Shown: positions 36,491 through 49,086, counted from the first letter of the stretch. The stretch: DNA of 64,000 bases from Silurus meridionalis (GCF_014805685.1 NC_060886.1:20339608-20403607); one strand, 5' to 3'. Notes: generated by a model from the sequence alone, not told the origin. Numbers and translations are program-made.

Positions 36491-37134
36491 TACATTATAC
36501 ACACATTATAAGTTAGTTCTGTATGAAGCCAGACTGCAGCTCCAATGACCTCAGTAAGGAGGATCTTAGAGCTTCTCTTTAACATCAGTTTCAGATGCTT
36601 TACACTGCATTAATACATTTATATATGAGACACTAGGTCTTCATCTCTGGCCTCCTTTTTTTTTCATTTTGGCATGTTATCATTTAATCTTTTCACACCT
36701 CATCCTCTTAATCTCGCAGTTTGTCTTTCTTTTGATATTTACATATTACTTCTATAGTAAGAGATTATTTAAGAGATATAAAGAGATTCAAATTACAGTA
36801 CTATTGAATCTTCTAATCAATGAAGAAACACTTGGGCACGTAGATTGCACCACTGATGAAGGACTTGTCTCGAACTTCACACACATTGCATTTTAAATGT
36901 AAGTAAATAATGTGTGTGTTTAAGCATAGGGAAAAAATTAAGAACTAACACCCAAAAAGATGTGGTTATCAAATATGGTGATTTATATAAATCATTTATA
37001 TAAAAAAAATACACAAGCTTACTGAAATATTAAGTGCAATAGATTCCAATAATAAAAATATTTTTTACACATTTAGTTCTGGTTTTATAAATTATATTTA
37101 GTAAGTCTTTGTAAAACCACAGACTAATTTGACA
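36491..37134. other. Intergenic, AT-rich, no gene seen
   Basis: Spacer without a recognised family or gene. Confidence 0.55.
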
Positions 37135-37372
37135 CCATTGGTGTCACCCAAATGAAGATGATTTCCCTTTTGATTCTGGTGTCTCTCATGGTTTCTTCCT
37201 TATACTATCTAAGAAGGGGTTTTCCTTGCCACAGTCACCCTAGGCTTGCTCATTAGGGATGAAAACACCTCAATTTAAATATAATTGAATTTTGGTCTTC
37301 TTACATTCTGTAAAGCTGCTTAATAATGTACATTGTAAAAAGTACTATAGAAATAAAATGGAATTAAAATGT
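37135..37372 (+). mobile_element. L2-type LINE 3' tail, third copy
   Basis: Matches the 3' end of the L2 at 32193-33545: TTGGTGTCACCCAAATGAAG, CATGGTTTCTTCCTTATACT, GGCTTGCTCATTAGGGATGA and AAAAAGTACTATAGAAATAA, with an AATTAAAAT-type end. Only about 240 bases remain. Confidence 0.75.
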
Positions 37373-37739
37373 AATTAATTCACAATGCTCCACAGTAGAG
37401 CAAATCAATCTTATCCTCTTATTCAGGGTACAGGCATTAAGAAAAATCTGACCTAGTCTGAACAGGTGTAAATAAGCTCAATAGTACACTATTGTACAAA
37501 TGTATGTAATGGCATAGAAATCGTAAATACTAAAGATTCATGAAAATGAAAATTTATTTTCTGCGGTTAACATTTTCACAAACATTTCTCAGAATTACAA
37601 GAGAGACTATAATACTAATAATTAATAATGAATCAATAATATCTAGGTATAACTCCAAGTAAGCCTTTGGTAACGTTTATGCACAGAGAATATATATATA
37701 AAAAACCGACTGAGTGAGAGGAGATGAGAGAACAAGAAA

Positions 37740-38050
37740 GATCCAAGCGTGTTAAACTTGCAGCCTGCCTTCATCAAGAAAATGGGAATAACGAAAATAG
37801 CAGAGCCTGTTAGTGGTCCATTCAAAGTAATAACAGTTATTGTTTACTGGTGGGCTTCAGACAGACAGATAATGAGCTGTATTAGTTTTAATGGCCAGAA
37901 TGAGAGGGGGTATGAATATATTCACAGGACAAGCAGCACAAGGCACAATCTGCAATCAATAAGGAACGGCCTCTCTCTCTGTCCCTCTGGACTGGCATTA
38001 GACGGCTCTCCGGATCTCAAACAATGTGGATGGATTACATCGCAAAAAAA
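37740..38050. promoter_or_regulatory. Candidate conserved non-coding block
   Basis: Repeat-free and balanced in composition, with GTAATAACAGTTATTG (near-palindromic) and TAATGAGCTGTATTAG. A short frame of 108 residues overlaps it without motifs. Confidence 0.3.
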
Positions 38051-38189
38051 AATCATAAGATACAAAATGGAATAAATTATAAATAGACAAAAAAAAACTT
38101 CAACTAATCTTTGCCTGCCTCTCATAACATGGGGTATATGCATATGTTATCAGCCACTAACATATGTTTTCGCCCCCTCTGTTCACACA

Positions 38190-38191
38190 CA

Positions 38192-38227
<36 letters not shown>
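38190..38227. repeat. (CA)n microsatellite
   Basis: About 38 bases of CA repeat with one TA interruption. Confidence 0.95.
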
Positions 38228-38229
<2 letters not shown>

Positions 38230-38399
38230 CATTAGATGGTGTGCATGGCTTGTTAGATGTAAGGAGATAAAATTTAGCATAGTGCTCCCAATTAGCACAG
38301 CAGTGACCATGTGCTGCCTCAGTCTAATGTCCTCTCCTGACAAGAGGCTTGGGCAGACACAGCTTGCAGTGCTGTGTATGTGTGTGTTGTGTGTGTGTC

Positions 38400-38522
38400 A
38401 AAATGAGGCTTTAGAGAAAGAAGGATAGGGGTTGAGAGGAGGAGAAGGAGGAGGGGAGTGGAAGGATGAAGAATGGAGAAAGAGGGATGAGCAAAAGAAA
38501 GAGCACAAGAAGAGAGATGAAA
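38400..38522 (+). repeat. Purine-rich tract
   Basis: Third strongly G/A strand-asymmetric tract of the window, rich in GGAGG and AAAGAG units. Confidence 0.75.
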
Positions 38523-38539
38523 TGGCTTAAGCATTCATT

Positions 38540-38960
38540 TTGAGTAGAGAGACAGGTCCTATTAACATTTAACAGCATTTGTGCAACTTGGTGCGGAGGT
38601 TATGATGCAAATGAGGGAGAATTAAAAGTGGCCAGGGGTTTGGCATTGATGGATTGCAGTCTGGCAATGTTCACACTTCCCAGTGTCCATCAGAGGCGAT
38701 TACTATGTAATTAAAGCTTATTTCTGGACTCTCTGCTGCATAATTACTTTGTGAATGTAGCCATCATCTAAAAGCTAGCAAAAAAAAAAATGTTTCGGCG
38801 TTTAGTCCGGCAGTCATTTTCACCAGCTTGTGTCAGATATAGCCATCAGACAGTGGAAAAAGAACTGTCACTTTTAATAAGAGGCAAAAAATTAAATGAA
38901 ACACTATGCTTATTATGGAAAAATTAGGCTTTTAAGAATCCTTTCTGCTATTTGCATAAT
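38540..38960. promoter_or_regulatory. Candidate conserved non-coding block
   Basis: Contains ATGATGCAAATGAGGG, ATTACTATGTAATTAAAGC, CTGCATAATTACTTTG and TATTTGCATAATTTATTC. This is a dense set of POU/homeodomain-like sites in otherwise unique sequence. Confidence 0.33.
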
Positions 38961-38978
38961 TTATTCTTTTTTATTCCT

Positions 38979-38981
<3 letters not shown>

Positions 38982-39017
<36 letters not shown>
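38982..39017. repeat. (CT)n microsatellite
   Basis: About 36 bases of CT repeat. Confidence 0.96.
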
Positions 39018-39020
<3 letters not shown>

Positions 39021-39163
39021 CCAAGCTTTAGGCAATTTCCCTCACATTTAAATAGATTGCACATTTAAGGCTACTTAAGGAAAATTATCACTTTGCATAT
39101 TTTAATTGTTATGAAGGAAGTGATTTGAGAGAGGTCTGTGCCTCATCTTCTTGAGCGGAACTC

Positions 39164-39168
<5 letters not shown>

Positions 39169-39222
<54 letters not shown>
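39169..39222. repeat. (GT)n microsatellite
   Basis: About 54 bases of GT repeat. Confidence 0.97.
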
Positions 39223-39225
<3 letters not shown>

Positions 39226-39859
39226 ATTTGAGCACTGGACGCTGTGCTGTCGCAGATAACCCCCAAGTTCACACACATCCACTCGACTTTCATCAGAATG
39301 CTAATGAGGAAGCTAACGCTAGGACAAAAAGATCTCTGATATTTACAAAATAGGCACTAATAACTGGAGTGTGTTTTTTCTTTGACACAACTTCTGTTTC
39401 TCCTGCATTATTTTGTACTTGGTAAATTTGTTTTATTTGTAAGGAGAATGAAGGAGAGCGTTCTGGACACACACAAATCAATTTAATGGATATTACACCA
39501 GACACAGTGTTTAGTCTAAGTTTGTTTCTTATTTGGTGTAATGTCTGCTTAAATGATGTGTGCTTTTCCACTTACAAAATAGATCACGGGACACACATTC
39601 ATATGTGTAATTGGCGTGTAATGTTAATTTTCCCTTGAAGAAGAGGTAGAGAGCTATGGAGTAATTCACAGTGAAGTTCAGGTGGATACCAGCTACAAAC
39701 AGAGAGGGAGCTGTGTGTTAAGACAACAAGCATTCATTTAGTATTAAGAATGTAATGTCCATATAGAATTAACAAAATCTTTATACAATAATAACGAATA
39801 TGGATTTAATATGGATCACGATTTGATACCAAGGATGAAGAATAGAAACAAAAATGAGT

Positions 39860-39976
<117 letters not shown>

Positions 39977-42900
39977 TGGAGTTACCCTATTAAAATTATA
40001 ATAAGTTAAAACGCTTGATTAATTTATATAAAATGTTCTACATTTAATGAATAAAAGAATGTATAAATGTATAAAAGTCTTAAATTTCATTCAGATAATT
40101 TACATTAAACCTTAATTTAATAAAAAGGGTGAAAGGAAATTATTGTTTCTGTATAAAACCTACTCATTCAAATTATAAAACAATCCGAAGAACATTTTCT
40201 AAAAACATGATTCCATGCAAAATCATCTGCTCTCAACAGAAGGAGAAAAAGAGTTAAACTACAGTACATCATCAAACTTTTTTTTTTTTTTTTAGCTAAA
40301 TTCACAAACGTAACATGGAAATATAATGGAGTAATCTAAAAATCTGGCTGATATGAAATAAAATCTTAATTATAAAAGCTTAATTATGTAACCAGAGTGT
40401 ACAAATTAATACGGTTTAAAATGTATCTTTATAAAAAAAATTGCACCTATAGAAACATGAGAGATGTAAAGAAGCTATTGCTCTAATGACATGTAATTTG
40501 TGAAAAATGGGGAGAATGCTTTGGACTGTCATTCAAAAGCCTTGAATTGCACCTAACTTTCAATTGCTCAGGGAATGTATAGTATACATATTTTATATTA
40601 GATTTTATGTTGCTCCTAAAATACCAGTACAAACATGCTTGGAGAAAACAAATCTTTAATATAAATTAAATAGATTAAACCTAAATTGACTGTTTTAAAG
40701 GAATAGATTAATTTATTGTAAATAATACTGAACACTCCTTACTGGTATTTAAAGAAATGTAGACCAAGAGTCATTTGGGAATCTGGAATACATTATCTCA
40801 CTCCGTCCAGATAATGACCCAAATAACCATCTCATTTAAAAAGATCAAAACTGCTTCAACAAACAATTTGAAAAATTGTACTAATCTCTATGCTACCTGT
40901 CTAATGTGACATGTAATAATATAAAATGTATTTGAAACAATGCCACATTTCAAATATGCAAAATTAGATTTCTTTAATGCTCTGATTTTCTTGAGGTAAA
41001 AATAATTTAGTAAGTGATTAAGCACAGGAAGAAGAACCTGATGCAGAAGTAAAGGTTGAGACATGAAGTTCTCAGCAGCAGACCAGTAAATGCTTATATT
41101 TTAATTAGCATCGAGCCAGTCATCCTTGTATTATGAAAAAAGCCATTAAAATATGTTTGTGTACCACAAATATCTAGCACACCAAAACAGTATATAATCC
41201 CTCAATGCACAATGTAAACACTACTGTATGTGCTTCACTACATAGCAAAAGACTGATATAAATGTGAACACAGAAGAAGACACCTTGACAAAAGCAAGCA
41301 AGAAAAAGAAAAAATCTCCCATTGTCATCTCTTCATCTGCGGCTCTGATAACCTTTGTGTTTGTGATTGTGCTGGAGCATGTTGGCGGTGTCTCTGAGGG
41401 GAACCCTGCTGAATTGCATCCATTAGGAGAGGCTTCTTTTAATGTGCACGACTGTGGAAATGACACACAGCCGATCAGAAATGAAACACCGACAGGCTCC
41501 AAATGCACCTCGTTCCCAGTGTTAATTGTACAGCAGCAACCTACGCACAAAGCATCTACTACATAATTATGCCTTCAACGTGGAAAATCTAAAGCATTAA
41601 TGTCTTATTTATACAAAAATGAAAGGAGAACAAAAAAAGACTGATGAAACTAACTGTTCAATAAAGTCGACTTGCAAGATGATACACAGTGAGAAAGTTT
41701 TCTGAAAAATGTTTAGATGAAGAGTTTTGGGGGTAAACTAAGTGATTAAAAACTGTAAATAAATTGTCTTCTAGAAATGAACCCTAAACCTTTTTCAAAC
41801 CAGTAACGCACTAAACCAAATTTGGAAGCCTTCATTCTTAATTTATGGAGGTTTAAAGAAGCTGTAGTTCAAAATATAACTTTAAATAACACACACAAAT
41901 ATCTCTATTTAAGAACTCCAGTGCTAAGATACTGGTGTATACTGGTGATGCATGCATGTGCCAATCAAACCACTACCTCACATATCTAAGGTTTAAATTC
42001 CTCAAATGTTATCAACCAGGCTGAAACTTTGACCTTCGAATTCAAGGTCATGTTATTTGACCACTGCTATGGGTAAAGTTATAATTACCTTAAAATAATA
42101 ATGTTAAAATTACCTTTTTATACAGCAGTTTACTGTACTGTAGTTCAACTTCGTAGTTTAAATATAATGTATATGTGCATTATGTGTATGGCTATCACAA
42201 ATTTACACATTTGCACTTGCAGTTTTGTTTCTTTAATTTTCTGATATCCTGTTAATACTGAATGTTAAAATCTGATTTTATTTTTATGTTGGACGCACTG
42301 TGTAAATTAAAAGCATCATACTCTTTTGTACATACTGTGAGTACTGTATATTTAGCATGTTGGGAAGGAGACTCCAGTGCCAGTGTTTTGCAACAGTAAA
42401 GCTGTAACTATATCTAACTATATGTAACTATAAATAAAACTGTAACTTTTCCAAATTACAATGTTTTTTTCTGTTTTGTGTTTTTGTTTAAACATGTTAC
42501 ACTGGAAGTTGTTTTAGTCTTATTAGTTTTAACAAAAAGGATAAAAAAAAGAGGTGGGCATGGGAACGACTGTTCCCTTATAACTGTTACAACATACAGT
42601 AAGTGATTTATATAACTAGCTCAAACTTGCATGTTTTAAAATATTAAATGTGACTATAGAGGAATGAAGTGTATAATCTGTTGCTAATTAATAAATAATA
42701 AACGATAAAGATCGTTGGAAAATAATCACTGGAATGTTATTGGAATTATTGGAATGTCGCACTCACTAAAATGTTTCCTTACAGGTAAAAGGTCCTACAA
42801 CAGAAAGTACTGTAAGTTCCCCATATGCTTATTACATTATGTATTACATATGGTGGATGTTATGATAAATGTTTATTGTACAGTGTATAGGTCTTTCTCA

Positions 42901-43389
42901 AGAATGCCTTCTTTTTCATTTAAACTTTGCATTTTAATAAATCTTTCTCACACAACAAATGATTAGCAAAAATATAACCTGTGTGCCTCATTTGCAACAA
43001 TTATAATGAATCTTGGATACAACAGGTATAAAACAAAACAAAACACATACACTGGAATTTCAAAAACATGTTAATGAACTTTTATTATCCTTTTGCCCCT
43101 ATGAATACATGAAAATACATTTACGTCGACTGCAATTATGGCAATACTGTACATACACACACATAGAAACGTTATGTGGTGTTTTTTCCCCAAAATGTTA
43201 TATCAACAATGTACATTAAGTACACATATGTGCGAGTGTAGCTCATGTACAAATACAAGATATGAAATGTAATTACATTTCATATAGAATTTTCATATAT
43301 AAAAATGCACACTTACACACTTAATGATAAGTGCACATACATACACGCACGCACGCACACACAGACATACACACATTCACATGCACACT
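39977..43389. other. AT-rich spacer downstream of FIGN, weak candidate block at 41330-41570
   Basis: No gene seen. The 41330-41570 segment is more balanced in base composition than its surroundings and is open on both strands (about 100 residues each way) without a known motif. It may be a conserved non-coding element. Confidence 0.45.
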
Positions 43390-43415
43390 ACATTTCACAA
43401 AAGGAGTAAAGCGAT

Positions 43416-43421
43416 TTTATT
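43416..43421 (-). terminator. fign: Polyadenylation signal AATAAA, likely distal FIGN site
   Basis: AATAAA on the minus strand is followed, within about 30-95 bases, by a strongly GT-rich stretch (the complement of the CA-rich 43320-43390). This is the expected layout of a hexamer, cleavage site and downstream element. The cleavage site would lie near 43390-43405. Confidence 0.5.
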
Positions 43422-44210
43422 ATAATCCAAAATCTGAATCTGCATTTTCGAGACCTTGAAGAAGACCTATACAGCCCACAATATCCTTTACCCCTTGAGG
43501 GTATAATTTTATGTTTTTTTAAGTAGATTCCAAAGTGTTTCAAAGTTTTGACTGTGTGCAATATCTTTATCAATGCTCTTTTGGGTGTCTTATCATTTGC
43601 CCAACTACTAAAATGCACATTGTAGGGACAGTCTTTCTGAGGTAGACTGCTCAAGTTCAAGGACAATCTTTTTTTACCCTTTTTTTTTCCTTTTAAAATG
43701 TTTCTTTTTTTGCCTTTTATACAAATGCATGACATTCAAAAAAGACAGAACAAAGGTACTACATGTGTGTATGTAGCAATGAGGTAGAAATGGTTATAGA
43801 GATCAATGTCTGAAATAGAAAACTGATATGACCGCAATGGCTAGAACAGTGCAGAAGAATGCAGGACAAATAAAATACATACAGGGACCGAAAAAAAATG
43901 CAATCATTTGTGATTGGTTTGTATTTTGAGGTGGTCAAAAATGGTATGCTTTAAACCATTTTGTAGTATATTTCACTAAAGTAGTTTTGCACATCATGAT
44001 TTTGTACACAGCAGTAATTAGGGGCTTTCACAATAACCTCCAAGTCATGAAGGATCTGTTCATTTACAAAGGGATGTTGTGAAAGTGAATGTCGATGGAT
44101 CATTCATGCAGCAGAAATTATAATTAATAATACAAATAATACAAAATAATTATTCACGAAATGAGTGGCTCAAAAGCACCAGTGCAGTTTTGCTTAAGCA
44201 CGCACAGGAC

Positions 44211-44216
44211 TTTATT
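44211..44216 (-). terminator. fign: Possible proximal polyadenylation signal AATAAA
   Basis: A canonical AATAAA on the minus strand inside the presumed 3'UTR, with no strong GT-rich element seen immediately downstream. Use here would give a 3'UTR of about 2.4 kb that keeps the (TA)n tract. Confidence 0.25.
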
Positions 44217-44286
44217 ATCGTGAATGTTGAGATAAATGTGGAAATCCACACCACTAAAATAGAACAGGGCAAACTTGTATGATTTT

Positions 44287-44288
<2 letters not shown>

Positions 44289-44371
<83 letters not shown>
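44289..44371. repeat. (TA)n microsatellite within the FIGN 3'UTR
   Basis: A pure alternating TA tract of about 83 bases. If transcribed it is self-complementary and could fold into a long hairpin. A TGTAAATA element (minus strand, 44369-44376) overlaps its 5' edge in transcript sense. Confidence 0.97.
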
Positions 44372-44374
<3 letters not shown>

Positions 44375-46345
44375 CATACACACACTTTCATTTTAGACAT
44401 GTCTGTTGAAAAGCCACTTGACTGGATTTGGAGTAAATTGGTTATTTGCTTTGGTACAAAGAAGATGCTTTCAGACCAATTACTTTAAACCGAAAGTGCA
44501 TTTCACAAATGAAATTGTAACATTTACTCTAATGACAGGACCGATCGAAATCTGAAGGCGTTCTTGAGGACAGACACCAAATATGTTTTCACTACGTTTC
44601 ATAATCACATGATTAATGGAGAATGGTGTAATAATTTTACATTGTACAGCTGTTGAAAACACTAACTAGATGTCTATGCATGACTGTTTATGCATGGACA
44701 AATCACATATGGATTTGGTGGAAGAAATGCTAGATCCATCCACTAAGCACCAGTGACAGAAAAACACAGCAGTTTTTGAAGTGAAAAAGGAATTATGTCA
44801 ACACTTGAGAACAAATGACATCCTCAACAGCATTATGTAGTAGATGCATGCAATAAGGGCCAAGGATAAACAGTGAGGGGGGGAGAAAACAGAACAGCCA
44901 TCCTATGAGCATATGCAGGCTTCTTCTTCAGTGCTGTACAATGGCAGCTCTACAACACTCCACTCACTAGTGCTTCACAAAATGGCAAACATGAAATGCT
45001 CACAGGATAAAAGGGGTGGTGAGAGTAAACAAACAAGCAAACACAAACATATATTCAACACAAGGCCTTCTTTGACTTTTCCTCATGTGCTATAAACACA
45101 GGTGCAAGCTTGTTTCCAGTGCCCCCAGTGGTTCTGCCCAATCATGTAAATAGCATTGACTGTTAGTAAAGAAATAAAAGCTGCCAACTGTAGAAACTGG
45201 AACACCAAAAGGGGAGCACAATGACTAAAGAATCATGCCTTCTGAGTGCAACACAAAACTTTGGGAGGATACGTATGGAGGGAGGCTGCGTTATGTATTG
45301 TAAGAAGAATTGCACAGACAGTGTCAGTCGCATTTGTTAAATCTTTTGAGCAGCTAGTTTTCGAAACAGGTCTTTCTTTTTGTTGAGAGAGCCTAGAGAG
45401 TTAAGGACTTCAAGCTAACCTCTTTAATTTTTGCTTTGAAAGAAAACAGTGATGAACTGAGGTAGAAAAGAACACAGGTTACACATGATCCTTCAGGATT
45501 GTTACAGAAATGACACACAGCAGCAGAACAGGTTTAAAAACAATAATTACAAATAACCAAAGTGTTTTGTCCCCTAAATATAATATGTGGTGATCTTTGA
45601 AAAAGTTTTGGTTCACCTTCAATGAGTCTGTCCTTTCTCTTCATTGATCAGATACATGAACATCAATTTCACAAAACACAAATAGTGTGGTCCCCTGCAA
45701 CTTCTCTTTTGAGCTAAGGCTTTAAATAACCTTTGATTACATAAGCACTATAGAGTCAGTACTGTGCTATGCATGAGGAAAGGGTGCTGTACTTAAGACT
45801 GCCACAATTCAGAATTCTTCATTGTTCTTCCTCCTGTTTCAAGCGAATCACAATGGAAATAATATTTAATTTTAACTTCAATATTTGACAAAAGAAAAAA
45901 AAAGAAAAATTAACACGTTTTCCCCCCAAACAGTCCAGAAACTATCTGGTTACATTCATAGTCATATCTTGTCATGTTTTTAATCAGTTGAGGTGAGACT
46001 TTAAGCTTGATGCAAATCAAAATCCAAACCCAATATTGAGTGCTTTGACACAATCTTTTGAGGTACTGTACAAATCACAATCACTTTCCTGAGGTTTTTT
46101 TTTTAAAGCAACAAAAAAATCCATAAATTAGGGTCCAGATTATAAATGCCACAAGAACAAACGGCCTACAGAGCAGACTCAGTTGAGGAATACTGTTGTT
46201 TTGTTGTTTTTAGTCTCAGGTTAAAGCTTTTTATATTAGCACATGCCACCAATGTAGATTGTGAGGCAAACCAAACAAAATACAAAATAATAAAGCACCA
46301 TTTTAGGCACTTTATAGCAACAGAATCTCAAAAACAGCAGAATGA

Positions 46346-46353
46346 TATTTACA
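46346..46353 (-). promoter_or_regulatory. Pumilio-type element TGTAAATA in the FIGN 3'UTR
   Basis: The minus strand reads TGTAAATA, an exact match to the Pumilio consensus UGUANAUA, about 310 bases after the stop codon. Single matches occur by chance in AT-rich DNA, so function is only a possibility. Confidence 0.3.
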
Positions 46354-46657
46354 CACAATGGAGTTTGTCTTTGTGGTTAATTTAGTGACAGTGCACTTCA
46401 ACAAGTGACGCTCAGCTTCAGCATTGTTGAGCAAAATGGTAGACTTTCTGTTAGACTATGTGCAAAGGGCCTTATATGGACTTAAGCATAGCTATGCATC
46501 ATTCAGGTCTTTCAGAGCGTCATTCCATTATGTTAATTATGGGTCATCACTAATACCCACCCTTCAATATTGTATATTTCACCCAAAGAATTCTGAATTG
46601 TATTCTCTCCTTACAGAAGTAGAAGTCACCCTATATAGCCCCCCTTAAGCTCCCATT

Positions 46658-48885
46658 TCACTGACTACAACCAAACATTTTGTTCCACTCAGTGTATGTG
46701 TCCAGTTCTTTCTGTGATATGCTGGGTTGAATTTTGCAAAAGACATTTTCAAAGTCCTGGTAAGATAGCGACCTCATCTGTCCTGGTATGATTCCGGACA
46801 GTTCTGTGCCAGGCATGCTGTGCAAGGGTCCGACAATGGCTTCCTGGCAAAGGCGAACCAGGTCCAACCCAGAGAATCCTTCTGTCCGCTGGACAAGCAG
46901 TGCCACCTCTTTGTCACTGAGGCAGTAATTGTGCTGAGAGAGCACCTGACTGATGAGCTGGTGTCGTGCTGAGGTGTCTGGGACTGGGATGAGCAACCTC
47001 TTAACAAAGTACCTACGCAGGGCTTCATCTATTTCCTCAGGCTTACTAGTAGAGCAGATGACCAAAACATGGTCCTCTGTTGAGCTGAGCACTCCATCAA
47101 GTTGTTGCAGAAGTTCACTCTTAATACGATTCACTGGGCTTTCCTCACTTAGCTGTGGTGACAGTAAGAGATCTACATCACTGACAAATATTACTGAAGG
47201 TTGCCGGCAGCGAGCTACAAGGAATGAGGCCTGCACCACCTTCTCACCCTCCCCCAGCCACTTACTAACTAGTGCTGATCCGCTGAGCTGGAGGAATGCA
47301 GCACCCAGCTGGCTGGCCACACAGCGTGCCAGCAATGTCCTCCCAGTGCCCTGAGGTCCAAAGAAAAGGATGCTGCGTGGTAATGGTGCCAGGCCACTGA
47401 ACATATCTGGCCTCAAAATGGGCCACAAAACCTCCTCTTTAATGGTAGCTTTGACTAGCTCCAGGCCTACAATGTCACTCCAGTCCACAGGGGGCATCTG
47501 CTGGAGAACCTCAGTTGTGACCATCTCCACCAGACTCGAGTCACTATTTTTCAGCTGCTCCTCGGCTGGGTGGCCACTTGAGGGAACTGTGCCAATGGAA
47601 TGTGGCAAGTGCTGCCTGTGCTCCTCATTGTGCTCATTCATAACAGGTGAACTAAACTTCCCAAAAGACTCACTTGATCTCACCGACCCCATGGAACCTT
47701 TAGAAGATCCATAAGATGGTGGGGTGATGGCTCTGCCAGACTGACTGCTAAATTTACGCTGTTGATCCGAGGACATTGGCTGCTTTGTAGGCTTAAATGG
47801 CAAAGACGAGGTGTCAGCATTTCTGTCAAATCCATTCCCTCTGCTTGAGTCAGCAAGATTGCTATCTGGCATTCTGTACATAGGACTCTGAGTTGAGCGC
47901 TGTTGGTTGTAACTGAAATTTCCATAACTGGAGTCCATGTCTCCTTGTCCTGTCATGTAGAAAGCTTTTCTTTTCAGTGAGTTGGCTGAGCTGCCGTTCA
48001 AAGGTGTTGGTGCAATAGGTGCATGGTTGTGGGACTGATAAGAATAGCCGGGAATGGTGGAGGGGGGGAGTGGAGTTGGAGCTGCAATGCCTGAGGGCAA
48101 GTAGGCTGAAGGAGGGGGGGCTCCTCCAGGGCTGTAGCCTGGAGCAACAGATGCCTGGGGGTGATATCCTGTAGGAGGGTAGTTGTAACTAGAGAGGTTA
48201 GGCGAACCTGCATTATAGCTAGGCACCAGTGTTGGAGGAGGAGGAGGGGGTGGAGGAGGCTGAAGGAGCCCACTGCTGTGCAAAGGTGAGGGATGTGGGG
48301 AGGGTAGAGCTGGGGTGCTTTGCCCACCACTATAGGTGGAATGCAAATAAGTGCCATTGTAGCCAGTCGCAAACTCCTGAGAAGGGATCCCCGAGTGCAG
48401 GGCACCAGGCGTGTGGCTCCCACAACTGCTACTGGAGTAGCTGGGTTCACTCAAACTGCTTGCTACGCCTGACGAGCTGCCAATGCTGGCGCCACTGTCT
48501 GCTGTCGGCAAAGCAGCTGGCACTACAGCCTTGCTTGCAGATATCACATCTGCGGTGCAGTTCATGGGGTAAATGCCCTCTTGCCATACTTCACTTTCAG
48601 ATTTGCGTCCATTCAGGAGTCCTGGGACACTCTCTGAATATGAACACAGCAGTGCTCTCTCACTGGGACCTTCCAAGATCCCAGAGTACTTCTCAGCATA
48701 TTTCTTTAGGAGGTTGGAGGCGGTGAGGGCGGAGATGTCGTCATTGGCCCAGGCATACTGGTAGGTTCTCTGAAGATGCCCGCGATATGCCTCGGCTTTG
48801 TGCGCTGGGGAGCGGGTCGTGGATGAGATGTCGAAGTGCTGCTCTGCCCACTGCGCATGCTCTGGGGTCCACTGCATCTTTAAGC
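46658..48885 (-). CDS. fign: Fidgetin, large terminal coding exon (AAA ATPase, microtubule-severing)
   Basis: Fidgetin is an AAA-type ATPase that severs microtubules and depolymerises their ends, acting at spindle poles, in the cytoplasm and in the nucleus. The frame is open without breaks. The conserved start (residues [10 protein letters not shown]) is the ATG at 48877-48875, with A at -3, and gives 739 residues; I recall mammalian FIGN as about 759 with its short extra N-terminal exon. Numbered from that Met: a conserved N-terminal block (1-70, [20 protein letters not shown]), a Ser/Pro/Tyr-rich disordered region (115-300) with a run of nine prolines (207-215), a basic KRK (302-304), and the AAA domain (about 460-739). 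AAA motifs: Walker A GPQGTGRT (507-514), pore loop KWLGEGEK (539-546), Walker [11 protein letters not shown] (562-571), sensor-1 region STSKP (609-613), arginine fingers R621/R622, and the C-terminus WNKMFGCSQ. The SD in place of DE in Walker B is a fidgetin-family feature as I recall it. R513 replaces the usual Walker A lysine. It could be a teleost-duplicate copy rather than the single orthologue. Confidence 0.97.
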
Positions 48886-48887
48886 CT
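48886..48887 (-). promoter_or_regulatory. fign: Splice acceptor of the large FIGN exon
   Basis: On the minus strand the sequence reads TTTAG then GCTTAAAGATGCAG, preceded by a run of seven T. Splitting here gives a partial glycine codon followed by Leu-Lys-Met-Gln-Trp. This matches mammalian FIGN, where a short exon encoding about eight residues joins at this glycine. The open frame upstream of the AG (to 48919) is therefore intron read-through and not protein. Confidence 0.88.
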
Positions 48888-49086
48888 AAATACCCCAAAA
48901 AAACACAAACAAACACCAATGTCAGAAACTTGATAAATAAGGTACAGAGAGAACAGGATCAGCAAAGACCTCAGTTTGTGAAACTCTGCAGAATCAATGA
49001 TCCAATACATGATTGCTTTTAAACGAAAAGAAAAAAACAGCAAGAGCAACACAAAATATTACTTTCCATTTCCTACTCTGCAGCTC

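Larger units (their letters stand above)
43390..46657 (-). other. fign: Probable FIGN 3'UTR
   Basis: This stretch follows the TGA at 46658-46660 and holds no coding potential on the minus strand. It has few recognisable transposon relics compared with the DNA further left. The end is set by an AATAAA with a GT-rich downstream stretch near 43390. It contains a (TA)n tract of about 83 bases, two Pumilio-type TGTAAATA sequences (minus strand; 46346-46353 and 44369-44376), and an alternative AATAAA at 44211-44216. Long 3'UTRs are usual for this gene. The extent is inferred. Confidence 0.55.

Noticed and set aside
41221..41566. Opposed frames of about 100 residues on both strands
   Set aside because: Neither has a known domain or a clear splice context. 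More likely unique non-coding sequence.
44154..44488. Frames of alternating Tyr-Ile on both strands
   Set aside because: They translate the (TA)n tract in the FIGN 3'UTR.
48229..48726. 165-residue plus-strand frame opposite FIGN
   Set aside because: It is a shadow of the FIGN coding exon. The minus-strand frame is the conserved one.
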